Shown: positions 1 through 11,172, counted from the first letter of the stretch. The stretch is DNA of 64,000 nucleotides from QPIN01 sp965224575 (GCA_965224575.1 CBDCZQ010000006.1:558001-622000); one strand, 5' to 3'. Notes: generated from the letters alone by a model not told the origin. Program-made: numbers and translations.

Positions 1-98
1 TCAAACTCGTTGTCACGAACCTGCTTTAAAATATCTGCATATCCAGATTCGTCTATTTCAAATGCTTTCTCGCAGTGAGGGCAGATGATTTTATGCAT
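1..98 (-). CDS. DUF2130 (COG4487) family protein, N-terminal fragment
   Basis: The minus strand opens at an ATG (96-98) behind a good ribosome site, AAGGAG, and runs off the window start. The visible 32 residues begin MHKIICPHCEKAFEIDESGY, with a CPHC zinc-ribbon-like pair. From memory this is the conserved start of DUF2130/COG4487 proteins, which continue as long coiled coils with an uncharacterised C-terminal domain. It is the last visible gene on the strand of the SIR2-HerA and restriction genes, 180 bp downstream of herA. Function unknown. Only the N-terminus is visible, so the assignment rests on this short conserved stretch. Confidence 0.6.
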   Translation of the reverse strand, partial: MHKIICPHCEKAFEIDESGYADILKQVRDNEF

Positions 99-278
99 GT
101 TTTTTCTCCTTTTTACAGCAAGCGATATGTACGTAAATTGCTGTTCATCTGTTTAGCGCACATTTTCAAATTCTACTTAATTGGGAATCTCCGATCCATT
201 TTTTCTAGGGCGCATCACATCTTCTTTAAGTAGAGAAGTGAAAGAAAGATGTTGCCCTAACACAGATATTCAAATGAT

Positions 279-2368
279 CTAAACCTTGGAGTACCTGTAT
301 GCACCTTTTATATTTGCATGCAGAAATTTACCACGAGAATCTGAAGCAACCATCTCATCATAAACATGGCGTGGGACATCAAAATATTGATAAACACCAC
401 CATTTGTAAATTCTACTTGTAAAATTTCACTTCCTTCATCATGCCCAAATTGGCCAATATTGCTTGAATTTCCATCTTCCATATCCATCACTAAATTCTC
501 CTCCACTTTTTCAATTCTAGGGTTTTGAGCCCTCCACGTTTCAACAACTGCCTCATAATCAGGATTTGCCTCCATTTTAATTCCCCAACCCCCTGCATTG
601 TGTGTTTCATCTAGAGGCACTTCATCATAAATAATAGGATCTTGACTATCTGGCCTTCTATTTTTCGGAGGCGCTTCTATCGTTGTGCGCATGGGTAACT
701 TAACTGCTTCACCTAGAATTATTGCCTCACCTGTTCTTAGAATAGGTAGCATGCCTGTTAGTCCATCTAAATTATCTGATATAGCTGATGTAATATGCCC
801 TCTGTCCGAGGCATTAGTTAGCCTTAGCGCAAAAAAAGTACCGCACTGGGAAAGAATAGTAGGATTAATTTCTGAGGGTCGTTGACTAACAATCATGGCA
901 CCAACCCCGTATTTTCTTCCCTCTTTAACAATACGCTGGACTACCTTTGACGCCATCCCCTTGAAATCATCATTTAAATATATGTGCGCCTCTTCCATAA
1001 CTATCAGCAAAGGCCTATTTCTACCTCCTTGAGCCAAGTCTCTAGCCCAAAACAATGCCTCGTATAACAATCGAAGAAGTGCGCCTATAGTTGTTTGTAA
1101 TGTATCGGAAGGAACACCAGATAAATCTAGAATCGTAACAGGGCGATCACTTCCCATCCAAGTTTTTAATAGAGGCCCTAAATCTTTCGCAACTTTTCCA
1201 TCAGCATCGGGCATCCAGTCATGTGGCTTGAAGATAAAATCGTATCTAGGAATTCTTAGCTTGGTACCTAGTAACTGAAGCTGTTTTGACAAATTTAAAG
1301 AAGCGGGTAGATAGTTAACTTTTACTGCATCAGCTCCTGCTTCAACATATTTAAAAATAGGGGCTATCCCTTCATGGGGTCACCTATTAAATCGTTACCA
1401 GCCGCATCTTGTTCATAGGCTAAATTATTCATTGGGATATTTGGAGTTCGCTTATAATAAGTACCAAAAGTCTCAATGTATAATTCATACCATAAGTGAT
1501 GAATACTAAATGGAACAGGGGAATCTACACTGAGTGTATCCACACAAACGCCTTTTCTTGGATATTTTTTTAAAGATTCTAACTTATATTTCTGCACCCT
1601 TTCCATGACGATATTTTTATCTTTTTCGCTGTTAAAATCTCCAAAGCTAATCTCACACAACTCTTCAAAATTTAATGCCCAGAACGGTATATATAATTTA
1701 TTTTCTTTGAGTTTTAGGGACGTATCTCCATTAATTTTATAAATATGCGCCTTATCCTGCAACGCCTGACCATATTCCCCATGAAGATCCAGCATTATTA
1801 TCCTAGAAGATGGGTATCTCTTGCTATCAGATAAAGCATTCATGATGCTTGCTACTGTCGTAGATTTTCCAGACCCTGTGGTTCCGACCACGGCCGAGTG
1901 CCGTGTTACAAGTTTATTAACATCCACCAACGCTGGTATTGAATCTGTATTTGAAATGTGTCCAAGTTTTACAAAATACGGCTCATCATGCTGGCCATAA
2001 ATATTTTTCAGTTCTTTTTCAGATACTAAATGTACTTCATCACCTATGGTTGGATACTGAGATAAGCCTCTTTGAAACACACCGTTTCTAGGCCCCTCTC
2101 CAATCAATTGAATCGTCATCCATCGATTGCCATGCTGATTATTTTCAATTTTCTTATCAGGAACAGCACTTGCACCTACTTGACTGATAATGCCAAATAA
2201 ATCGTTATATCCAATAGGTATTCTGATGAAACTACCTATCTGTCCTACTCTATAACCTTGGCCATCTATATACACAAAACCAGTCAAAGATTCCTGAGAT
2301 AAAGAAATGCTTACAGTGGTTCCATTTACATCTTGAACATCGCCAAGATAGGTTTCCTTGCTAGACAT
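279..2368 (-). pseudogene. herA: HerA-type ATPase with C-terminal KTSC domain, frameshifted
   Basis: DNA-translocase-type ATPase of the HerA/FtsK class, the usual partner of an upstream SIR2 protein in SIR2-HerA antiphage defence. The 5' part has an N-terminal beta-barrel-like region and Walker A GTTGSGKST near residue 170. The 3' part has Walker B LLIVMEEAH, an arginine-finger-like region and a C-terminal domain resembling KTSC (PF13619). The two parts lie in different frames: the first ends in TAG (1364-1366), while the second is open back through this point. Adding one G to the GGG at 1368-1370 joins them into about 696 residues. I chose ATG 2368, which overlaps the SIR2 stop. Either a real frameshift or a sequence error. 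Confidence 0.8.
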
Positions 2369-3620
2369 TTTTCTCATCCCGCGGGCTACCAATTATTTTT
2401 TGAAGAAAGCTGGTAAACTCAGAAAAGTCACCGAGCTTAATTAATGTATTAGCTTTTCCGTGGTCACCACCCTCACTGCTATGAACAAAACTTCTAATAT
2501 CTGGGTCATCTTCATCAGTTTTGGCATTACTCCAGCATCCAATATTTGTACCGATTATTGCTTTATCATAAGTCCAAATATTAAGGTTGTGTCGATCATT
2601 TGCTAGCCTATAAGCTTCTGGATAGCTCTCGATCAACTCATCTTCTTCATTTTTAATTAGCTCTCCTTCATCATTCCTTAATTGGTACGTCCCAAACATT
2701 AGGCCAAGAACCATTCCTGTTGGATTTGCTTTTAGTGCGTTGACAATAGTATCGTTTAAATGACCATCATTAAATGAATAGCCTGATAAGATTAAAAGAG
2801 ATGATTTCTTCCTAACGAATCTATTTAATTGATCTATTAAAGCAAGATAAGGCATCTTCCTGCTTTCTTCATATTTTAAATGTGATGGGTATATTAAATG
2901 TGACGCATCCTCTTTAATTTCAGAAGAGCGGTACACCCTTTTTTCTAAGTTATTATTTTTAGTTTCGATAGTTTCTTGATACCAAGTTATTGACCCGTGA
3001 ATTTTCCAAAGCCTAGACCAATGCGTCGGTATAAGGCCATCCTGAACAGCCCGAAGATCAAAAAACGATCTCCGAGAACCAACAAACCCATCAAAGTATG
3101 GAACTTCTTGATCTTCAAGTGCTTGCTCCATCAAAAGATCATAATTTGTGGTAAATATTTCTACAGCATTTTTCCTGTCAATCGAGCTTATCCATTTGCT
3201 CAAGCGGTGGTATGGTGTTTCTTTGTTTGGAAGGACAACGCTAAGCTTTCTTACTATCTCTAAACAAATGTCTTTCTCGAGTTTCTGCAAATCACTCTCA
3301 GAAAGCCCTCTAACGTCACCCCCCTTAGAAACCAGAAAAAGACTCCTAAGAAAGCTAAGAATATGTTCAATATTTTCAGTATCTCCCTCTGATGCTTTCA
3401 GTTCGGAGAGAAGTTTTTTATATTTTTCATTTTCAGATAATTGTTGAGTTATGTGTTGAGTTAGCTGTTTAACATCTGGAATTAAAGGCCATTTTCCTTC
3501 ATCCATTTTCACTGAAAGAGGGCAACCTGCGGATATAAAAAAACCTATTGATTCATTATCCTGTGACAGTGATTGCCTAAGATATTTTAAATGCCGTATG
3601 GGGTCGTGCATATTATCCAT
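2361..3620 (-). CDS. SIR2-like NADase-type effector of a SIR2-HerA defence pair
   Basis: A 419-residue protein with a SIR2-like Rossmann fold. Visible motifs are a degenerate glycine loop (residues 26-34, GFFISAGCP), the TTNYD motif at 157-161 carrying the asparagine used for NAD hydrolysis, and KIHGS at 207-210 carrying the likely catalytic histidine. In characterised SIR2-HerA defence, SIR2 depletes NAD+ on phage infection while complexed with the HerA ATPase. The gene ends inside the first codons of herA, so the two look translationally coupled. It is intact although herA is frameshifted; an unpartnered SIR2 may be inactive or may be harmful. Family call firm, defence role inferred from context. 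Confidence 0.82.
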   Translation of the reverse strand: MDNMHDPIRHLKYLRQSLSQDNESIGFFISAGCPLSVKMDEGKWPLIPDVKQLTQHITQQLSENEKYKKLLSELKASEGDTENIEHILSFLRSLFLVSKGGDVRGLSESDLQKLEKDICLEIVRKLSVVLPNKETPYHRLSKWISSIDRKNAVEIFTTNYDLLMEQALEDQEVPYFDGFVGSRRSFFDLRAVQDGLIPTHWSRLWKIHGSITWYQETIETKNNNLEKRVYRSSEIKEDASHLIYPSHLKYEESRKMPYLALIDQLNRFVRKKSSLLILSGYSFNDGHLNDTIVNALKANPTGMVLGLMFGTYQLRNDEGELIKNEEDELIESYPEAYRLANDRHNLNIWTYDKAIIGTNIGCWSNAKTDEDDPDIRSFVHSSEGGDHGKANTLIKLGDFSEFTSFLQKIIGSPRDEKNV

Positions 3621-3804
3621 TTTATATCTCTCTTATTATTACGTGCAATTTCAATCTGCTAACGTCCGCTTTGGGTTGTGAGTTCAACCGGTCAACGCAA
3701 CACACATCGCATAGAAGACATTAGTTACTCTTCACAGTAGAGCTGTACTAGAACATAAACAACGCAAAACTACTAAAGGTTTCAATGTTATAAAAAGACT
3801 AACT

Positions 3805-6728
3805 TCAGCTTCCCACACTCCAACTTTCACTCAGCGCTTCAGCTTGTTTCAAGCATAGATCAATTGCCTCATCAGTTTTATCAGGTGGGTATTTCCACTT
3901 ACGAAGCGCTCGACGAACAAGGTTTCGCAATTTAGCCCTAACGCTGTCACGTACCTGCCAGTCAACGGTGGTACTTTTTCTCAACTGCATAGTGACATAT
4001 TTAGCAAGCTCTCGAAGGTTATTATCACCTAGCTCTTTTACAGCAGATTCATTTTGAATTAATGCCCGATAAAATGCTATTTCATCAGGATTTAATCCTG
4101 AATTTTCAGCCATTTCTGCATCATCTGCCATCTCCTTAGCCATGACGATCAGCTCTTCGATAACCTGTGCCGTTTCAATGGCGCGGTTATGATATTTGCG
4201 TAACGTTTCCATAATGCGGTCAGAATATTTTTTCTCCGAAACAACATCAGTTTTCATGCGAGCTTTTACTTCATCACGCAATAAACGCTCAAGCAAATCA
4301 ACTGCTAAGTTCTTCTCTTCTAGGTTAGCGACATCTTCCATAAACTCAGGTGATAACAAGCCAATATTTGGTTTATCTAAACCAACTAAATTGAAAATAT
4401 CATCCACGCCCTCTGCAACAATGGCATTATCAATGATCTGTTTTAAGGCAGAATTCTTTTCTTCATCTGTACGGCGTTTATCAATTGTGGTGAATTTGCT
4501 AATAGCATTCTTCACTGCGCCTAAGAATGCTATTTCTTTCTTAAAAGGCTCTACCTCATCCATAGTGCCACACAAGGTATAAGCTTTACTGATAGCAGCC
4601 ATCACATCCAAAAAGCGTTTTTTACCATCAAGTTCACCACTAGAACCATGCATGCTTAATATATGGTTCATAGCTCCAGGCAATAACTGCAAAGCATTAT
4701 CCTCATAACTGCTGTAATCAAAACCATGTAGCATTCCGCGCACTACATCCATCTTCTCAAGCAATATAGCGAAAGCCTCATGTGTATCATGTGTGGGCTT
4801 ACCTTTACCATTCGAACCAGTGTAGGTTTTCAAGGCCTGTTTTAGCTCACTTGCGATACCAATATAATCCACCACCAAACCACCGGGCTTATCTTTAAAC
4901 ACTCTATTAACACGGGCAATAGCCTGCATCAAATTATGGCCTTTCATAGGTTTGTCGATATACATGGTATGACAATTTGGCGCATCAAACCCCGTAAGCC
5001 ACATATCCCGTACTATCACCAATTGTAGAGGATCATTTACATCTTTAAAGCGTTTTTCAAATAGCTTCTTCGTTTCTTTATTGTGAATATGTGGTTGCAG
5101 TTTTTCTTTATCAGAAGCAGAACCTGTCATTACAATTTTAATAGCGCCTTTTGCTGGATCAGCATCATGCCATTCTGGCCTGAGATCAACGATAGCATTA
5201 TACATATCCACGCAGATCTCACGGCTCATACATACAACCATTCCCTTACCGGGCATAGTCGCTAAACGGCTTTCAAAATGGCCAACAAGATCTTTACCCA
5301 CTTGTTCCATACGCGGCTCACTGCCAACTAACTTTTCTAGTGCCGCCCATTTTGATTTGGTTTTTTCTTTATCACGCTCCTCTTCACCCTCAATAACGTC
5401 TTCTACATCATCATTTAAAGCTTCTATATTCGCCGCATTAATATCCAGTTTTGCTAAACGTGATTCATAATAAATTGGCACCGTTGCGCCATCATCAACA
5501 GCATCTTGAATATCATAAATAGAGACATAATCACCAAAGACCGCGCGAGTGTCTTTATCAGCAGAATCTATTGGTGTCCCTGTAAAGCCGATGAAAGAAG
5601 CATACGGCAGCGCATCACGCATGTGCTTAGAATAGCCAAAAGTGTACTTCCCTGTTTTTGTATTAAGCTTGGCTTTATCGCCGTACTGACTCCGATGAGC
5701 TTCATCACTTACAACAACTATATTGTGACGCGCACTTAATATTGGGTGAGCCGTTTCCTCACCTAGTAGCGAAAATTTTTGTACGGTAGTAAAAATAATT
5801 CCACCCGATTGACGGGAAGCTAAAATATCCCGCAAATCATCTCTATCAGATGCTTGAACAGGCGTTTGTTTTAATGTCTCTGCAGCCATACCAAATGTAT
5901 CAAATAACTGGCCATCTAAATCATTACGATCGGTAACTACTACAATCGTAGGATTATTCATTTCAGGCTGCGCTAATAATTTTCCTGCATAACACACCAT
6001 AGAAATCGACTTACCCGAACCTTGGGTATGCCAAACCACACCAGCCTTACCCGAACCGGGTTCAACTTGATCGGCATAAGTTGCTCGTCGTTCTGCAACA
6101 CCTTGCTTCTGTGCAGCAATCACAGTCGCCTTTACTGCCTCACGTACCGCGTGGAACTGATGATAGCCTGCAATTTTTTTTATACTTGTATCACCATCCT
6201 GCTCAAACAGAATAAAGTGGCGGATATAATCCAGAAACAGCTCAGGCTTAAAAAATCCTTTTACCAGTGTTTCTAAAGCATACTCAAAAAGCGGTCTATC
6301 ATCTTCATTTGCAAGAGTGCGCCACGGCATAAAACGCTCTTTATTCGCGGTCAAAGAACCTACCCGTGCATTAAGCCCATCGCTCACCACCAAGGCTTCA
6401 TTAAATATAAATAAATCAGAAATTTCATCTTTGTAGGTTTGTAACTGCTGGTAGGCCGACCAAATATCAGCGTTCTTATCGGCTGGATTTTTCAGTTCTA
6501 ACACAGCAAGTGGTAAACCATTAATAAACACGATCACATCAGGGCGGCGATTACCTTTGCTACCAATAATAGTGTATTGATTGACTACCAAAAATTGATT
6601 ACTCGCAATATTGGTGAAATCAATAAGCTGCACATAGTCGGTTTTTTCTTTGCCATCCGTATTTTTATATTCAACTTTCACGCCTTCCAATAATAATTGA
6701 TGAAAAGCTTTATTATTTTTAATTAGAA
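3805..6728 (-). pseudogene. hsdR: Type I restriction enzyme R subunit, 5'-truncated
   Basis: Motor and nuclease subunit of a type I restriction-modification enzyme. Present in order are a PD-(D/E)xK nuclease region (RPDVIVF...LELKNPAD), Walker A HTQGSGKS near residue 222, a DEAH box (SDEAHRS) near 330, GFTGTP, and the helicase motif VI region QAIARVNRVF, then the C-terminal helical part. It is 961 residues from a TTG. The same frame is open upstream through NNKAFHQLL, which is still HsdR-like, to the junction with an IS200 fragment at about 6728. Homologues have roughly 90 more N-terminal residues. No credible start codon or ribosome site remains, so it is probably silent. Confidence 0.85.
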
Positions 6729-7006
6729 GATGACTTCACACCCCGATCTCTCTGTATGTGCATAAATACTCTGGTAAACAAACTTCCCTATATCCCCTTT
6801 TAAAATTCGATAACGATACTTTGCTACAAAAACAATATGGTATTGGCAAAACCATATAACATATGATAACTTTTTAAATCTGCTCATTTGTCTCTCCTAG
6901 TTAAATTGCGGGAACAACTTAACTAATTGATACTCTTGAGCAGACTTTTACGCAAAGCTTTTCTTACCCCCGCCCACAGGGCGCGGTTATCTAAGTTGTA
7001 ATATAT
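6729..7006 (-). mobile_element. IS200/IS605-type insertion fragment (left end and 5' third of tnpA)
   Basis: About 278 bp almost identical to 22795-23070, with only a few differences. It contains the hairpin CGCCCACAGGGCG, the leader, the tnpA start (ATG at 6885-6887, minus) and about 53 tnpA codons. The catalytic HUH motif and tyrosine are gone. The similarity stops abruptly at 6729, next to truncated hsdR, and at the AATATAT tip near 7006. The small ORF upstream of hsdR also ends inside this fragment. The layout suggests insertion followed by a deletion from inside the element into hsdR. Confidence 0.85.
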
Positions 7007-7254
7007 CCATCTATATAGTTATCAAGATTACAGTCACACAACTTTTCATAAGGAACTATAACTTTATTGTTTCTATATACATGATTTTGATAAGCTCCCT
7101 TTTTTCCCCCACGAGGGGTTGCATAAGCTGTTTTATTTAATTTATTTTTGTCAGCGCTATCGAAAAAACCCCAGACTTCGCTAGGGTAAGAATTACATCT
7201 ACCAGTATGACCATGTATTCGTCGACAAGAATCTATTCCGCAAATATGTACCAT
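6991..7254 (-). CDS. Hypothetical small protein in the type I RM operon, 3' end replaced by IS200 sequence
   Basis: A short protein of about 87 residues with a cysteine/histidine-rich start (CGIDSCRRIHGHTGRC), suggestive of a small zinc-binding fold. I do not recognise the family. I prefer the ATG at 7252-7254, because AAGGA lies 9 bases upstream; a longer version from 7281 overlaps the hsdS end. The last few codons and the TAG stop lie in the IS200 fragment, so the native C-terminus has been lost. It sits between hsdS and hsdR on the same strand, where accessory ORFs of type I operons often lie. Confidence 0.45.
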   Translation of the reverse strand: MVHICGIDSCRRIHGHTGRCNSYPSEVWGFFDSADKNKLNKTAYATPRGGKKGAYQNHVYRNNKVIVPYEKLCDCNLDNYIDGYITT

Positions 7255-7255
7255 C

Positions 7256-7956
7256 TTATTTTTCCTTACGCGCCAATTCATCTACAGATATATCACCAGA
7301 GAATATCAAATACATTAGGTCATTAATTGCCACCTTTAGCTTATTACTAGCACTTCGAATATCCTTTATTTTTTCAATATTTGTTACAGATTGCTCCATT
7401 GCACCTCCAGACAAACTAGCGAATTGAAGAGCTCCTATTACGTCTAAAATCTTATCTTGCTCTGCAATTGGAGGAACGGCTATTTTAAATTCAAACAAAT
7501 CACTTTTGTATAACTCTGGATATGTTGAACCATTTGCTACAGCATCTAAATATGGTTTATTAATTTTGAACCAGTATGCTAGGTATAATGGCCTTAGATT
7601 TTCACCGCAGACAAAATTAAGAAACCCTTGGTTGTACACATTTCCCGAGTATTAACCGCTACTGCTCCTACTGGAGCACGCTTAGATAGCATTACTGTAC
7701 CCGGTTGAAATAATTTAGCTGATGAGTTAGACAAACCAAAATGAGTCATATTTCGCTCTGTAAAACCGACATAAATCTCATCACCACCTGTGATTTCTTT
7801 AGGTGTTAGCCATGGGATGTCTCCATCCCAGTAATCATCGATTGCTGTTTTGGGGGGCCCTCCAGAAGAAACTTCAACAATAAAACCATCTTCAATATTT
7901 GCTTCTAACGTTGATTTTTTCCACTCATCAGGCATTAATAAATATGAGTCAGCCAT
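7256..7956 (-). pseudogene. hsdS: Type I specificity subunit, half-length and frameshifted
   Basis: DNA-recognition subunit. The first part has the target-recognition start (PDEWKKSTL, DGDIPWLTPKEI, SKRAPVGAVAV). The second has the end of a recognition domain (PPIAEQDKILDVIGAL) and the helical spacer. The frames break within the motif TTKGFL: one reads on to TAA, the other is open from a few codons earlier. One added G in the GGG at 7625-7627 restores a single 234-residue protein. That is about half the usual length, with only one recognition domain; such half-subunits can work as dimers. Before the IS4 insertion its ATG overlapped the end of hsdM. Confidence 0.8.
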
Positions 7957-8021
7957 TTAACATTTCCCTCACTACAACCTTTGACTTGTTAGTTTCGACT
8001 ATTATTTCGTCAAGCCTTTTA

Positions 8022-8030
8022 GATATATCT
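8022..8030. repeat. Left target-site duplication of the IS4-family element
   Basis: GATATATCT directly outside the left inverted repeat, matching 9556-9564. Removing the element and one copy restores the hsdM frame. Confidence 0.85.
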
Positions 8031-9555
8031 CATCAGTGTTCCCATATCACTGTCACCCAGGAACTAATCGAGCGACCAGGGCAGACATAAGGTCGGCCAG
8101 AGGTTTTCCTGTGATTATTGCATTTTGAATGGCTCGAATGGTATAGGAACTGATACGTACAATTCTTTCCAGAAATAATAATGGATTAACAAAACCACCC
8201 TTTTTCTGAGCTCTTCTTTGTCTGTTTTTAAGTGCTTTTTTATATTTTTTATCTGATGGATGAATCAAATCTGGATCTTGTCTTTTTGAAATTTCTTCAC
8301 ACACGCGCATTAAATTATAAGCCATGGTGGTCAGGCGCATTTGATTGTTGAGTGACTTAATCGAAGAAGACCAGGCTTTTTTCTCTTTCATATTACTCTT
8401 GCTGTTATTGTAGGCTTTTTCAATGGTCCAACGTTTGTAATACAGGATCGCAATGGTACCTGGGTTTATTGATTCGAGTAATGTCGATACAAAGCGGTGT
8501 AGTTTTTGGGTTTCGGGATCACGGTAATGGACGACATTAAACCTTACCTCTTGGTTTTCATAAACGCTGTAGTCTTCAATGCCCGTGTTAGTCGGATTAT
8601 TGGTATCAAAGGCAATGGATTCAATCCATGTTGCCACTGAATTTTCTTTTAAAACAGAGATCATGTAATTTTGGTGGGCTTTCTGCTTTGCCCACCAAGG
8701 ACAGTCCGTCACCGCCTTGTCGTACACATAGAGATTTTTTTCTGGCTGGCCACTCTGGCTATTTTATGGTCAATATGATCGCGTAAAATAGGCAGTTCAT
8801 GATGTCGCTTTGTTCCATTGGTAATGCAACATAGCGGTCTCAGCAACCCATTTCTGAGGTTCATGGCGTAAATAAACCCAGCGGCGTAGACTTTTCCATT
8901 ACCTCCTTTTGGAGTATGACAGGCATGATCAATAAAATGCCCGTCAGCGGCTTCTACCGTATAGTCATCAAGTTCAGGGAATGATTTAAGGTAATCAATA
9001 TCTGAGGAGGCTAAATGATCACAGAGAGTCTTGTAGCTTTGGCGTTCGATGGCTTCAAGCATGCGGGTGCGTCTTGAAGACTTAAGTGATTTAAAATAGG
9101 TCGAATGAGGTAGTAGTTCTCCATGAACTTCTTCAGTTGTTTGTATAAAGTGGCGACTGCTATCAACTGGGCTAATACAGCGTAATAGTCCGAGACGAAT
9201 GAAGTCAATATCACTCATTTCAGGACATGATCTTTGCCAGATAGGGTAACGTTCTGCTGCTAATGCTTGCTCCATACTCTCGTGACAATGGGTCAGGAGG
9301 TAATCATTCAAAGAGAGGTTGTTGATCATGCGGGGTTCCGTTTTAGGGTAAAAAAACGTAAAATCTCAAAAAAATTCTTTGCAATTGCAAGTCTTTTTTT
9401 ATTTAATTTCCCCCATGTTCGATGATTTAAACCCTCACCTTTTCTATCGCTGGCAGCCTATTTTTAAAATACGGAAATATGTGTCTTAGTGGGCTTTAGA
9501 GCGCCAGTTTTCTGGATATTTCCTTACAACCTTATGTTTTAAAGGGGACACTCAT
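8031..9555 (-). mobile_element. IS4-family insertion sequence inside hsdM
   Basis: About 1525 bp. The left end CATCAGTGTTCCC pairs with the reverse complement of the right end, CATGAGTGTCCCC, as imperfect terminal inverted repeats. GATATATCT is duplicated on both sides. The element carries one transposase gene on the minus strand. The stretch 9330-9551 upstream of the transposase holds no gene. Rejoining the flanks across one copy of the duplication gives a continuous hsdM frame that ends overlapping the hsdS start, which proves the insertion point. Confidence 0.9.
8053..9329 (-). pseudogene. IS4-family DDE transposase, frameshifted
   Basis: The N-terminal part (from ATG 9329) contains the first catalytic aspartate region, EAADGHFIDH. 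The C-terminal part contains YDKAVTDCPWW with the second aspartate and the IS4 signature Y-x2-R-x3-E-x6-K (YYKRWTIEKAYNNSK). The frames change at a run of seven T on the plus strand (8735-8741, A on the coding strand); eight would give one protein of about 425 residues. I know of no need for programmed frameshifting in this family, so I read it as damage or a homopolymer error. Confidence 0.82.
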
Positions 9556-11140
9556 GATATATCTATAAATTCATTGATAATCTCATTCTTTTTTCCCTCG
9601 AAAAAAAATCGAGATTTATCAAACCCAACATAACGACCAGGCACTAGTGCATATCGATGATCCTTTATGACTGACGTATTCACTGACTTACAGAACTGAG
9701 GAACATCTTCATATTCGAACGATCTATTTCCAGTCCAGGAATTATATGCATCTGCAATTTTTCTCAGATCATCATCTGTCAATTTTCGAATAACCTTCGT
9801 ATCCATATACCCAAGAGATCTTGCATCAATAAAAAGAGTTTCTCTTTCTCTACCATGACTTATCTTTTTATTTTTATTTAATATCCATATAGAAGCTGCT
9901 ATCTGAGTATTTGTAAAAAGATGTGTTGGAAGCATTAAAACGCAGTCTATAGCGTCTTCTTCAACCATTCGTTTCCTTATTTCAAATTCATCTTTAGCTG
10001 TTGAGGATAGAGAACCATTAGCCAATACAATCCCAGCTTTTCCTCTTGGTGCCAGGTGATAGTACATGTGTTGCATCCACGCAAAGTTTGCATTACCTGA
10101 TGGAGGCCTACCGTAGACCCACCGAGGATCATCATCACTGCCCCCTGAATCCCACTCCTTCATATTAAATGGAGGGTTGGCCATAACATAATCGGCTTGC
10201 AGATCAGGATGTTGATCGTTAGTGTAAGTATTAGCTGGTTCTTTACCAAAATTAAAATCGATACCACGGATAACCATATTCATTGCAGCCAATTGCCAGG
10301 TCGTGTGATTGTATTCCTGCCCATAAATGGACACATCCCCAATTTTACCTTTATGAGCATTTATAAAATTTTCAGATTGCACAAAGAAGCCGCCAGAGCC
10401 CATGGCCGGGTCATACACGCGACCTTTGAAGGGTTCAAGCATTTGTACTATGAGACTAACGATGGATTTTGGCGTGTAGAACTGGCCGCCTTTTTTACCT
10501 TCTGCTAAGGCAAACTGGCCCAGCATATATTCGTAAACATGACCAAGTATGTCTTTTGAATTTAAGCTGGCATGATTAAAGGGAATGGTGGCGACAAGAT
10601 CAATAGGCTCGCCAAGTTTGGATTGATCAATTTGCAGGCGGGTATAGAGTTTATTAAGTACGCCTTTAAGTTTTGGATTATCGGCTTCAATAGTATCTAA
10701 AGCATTATCGATAAGGTGGCCAACGGAGCTGAATTTTTTAGTTTTTCCATCAGATAACTGAAGCTCCGCTCCACCGATAACAGTTTTGTTGTTGTCTTGA
10801 AGAAATTTCCAACGCGCATCAGCAGGAACCCAGAAGACATTTACTTCAGCGTAATAATCGCGCTGCTCAAGTTCTTCTAGTAATTCTGCATTGTATTCGT
10901 CTGAATCTGCTCCACCAAAGTCAACAGGATCAAGATAGTAATCATGCTCTTCGTCTTTGAATTGAGCGGTAAGTTCATCTTGGCGGATTTTGAAAGAGTC
11001 TGACACATATTTGATAAATACCAGCCTAAGCACGGTATGTTTATATTGGGAGGCATCAAGTGTCGAGCGTAACTTATCAGCCGCGTTCCAGAGCTTTTTA
11101 CTAGGTCTTGTAGAAATTGTTGTTCTTCATTACTGGTCAT
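9552..11140 (-). pseudogene. hsdM: Type I N6-adenine methyltransferase subunit, frameshifted and IS-truncated
   Basis: Modification subunit with the N-terminal helical domain (KLWNAADKLRS), SAM-binding motif DPAMGSGGFF and catalytic NPPF (NPPFNMKEW). Two lesions are visible. The start (ATG 11138-11140) is in another frame from the body; one added A in the A-run at 11095-11099 joins them. The 3' end reads FIDIS then TGA contributed by the IS4 element. Joining the IS flanks adds about 23 residues ending in MLNG, with the stop overlapping the hsdS ATG. The methylase would otherwise be about 552 residues. With hsdS and hsdR also damaged, the system looks dead. Confidence 0.85.
9556..9564. repeat. 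Right target-site duplication of the IS4-family element
   Basis: GATATATCT, identical to 8022-8030; both copies derive from the hsdM codons for residues DIS. Confidence 0.85.
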
Positions 11141-11172
11141 ATACGTTTCCCAAATGCCTTCTTAATTTAAAT

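Noticed and set aside
6729..6990. A functional transposase at the hsdR end
   Set aside because: The fragment lacks the HUH motif and the tyrosine; it cannot transpose by itself.
8053..9329. Programmed frameshift in the IS4 transposase
   Set aside because: The A-run could allow slippage, but IS4-family enzymes are normally single frames, and three neighbouring genes show the same type of lesion.
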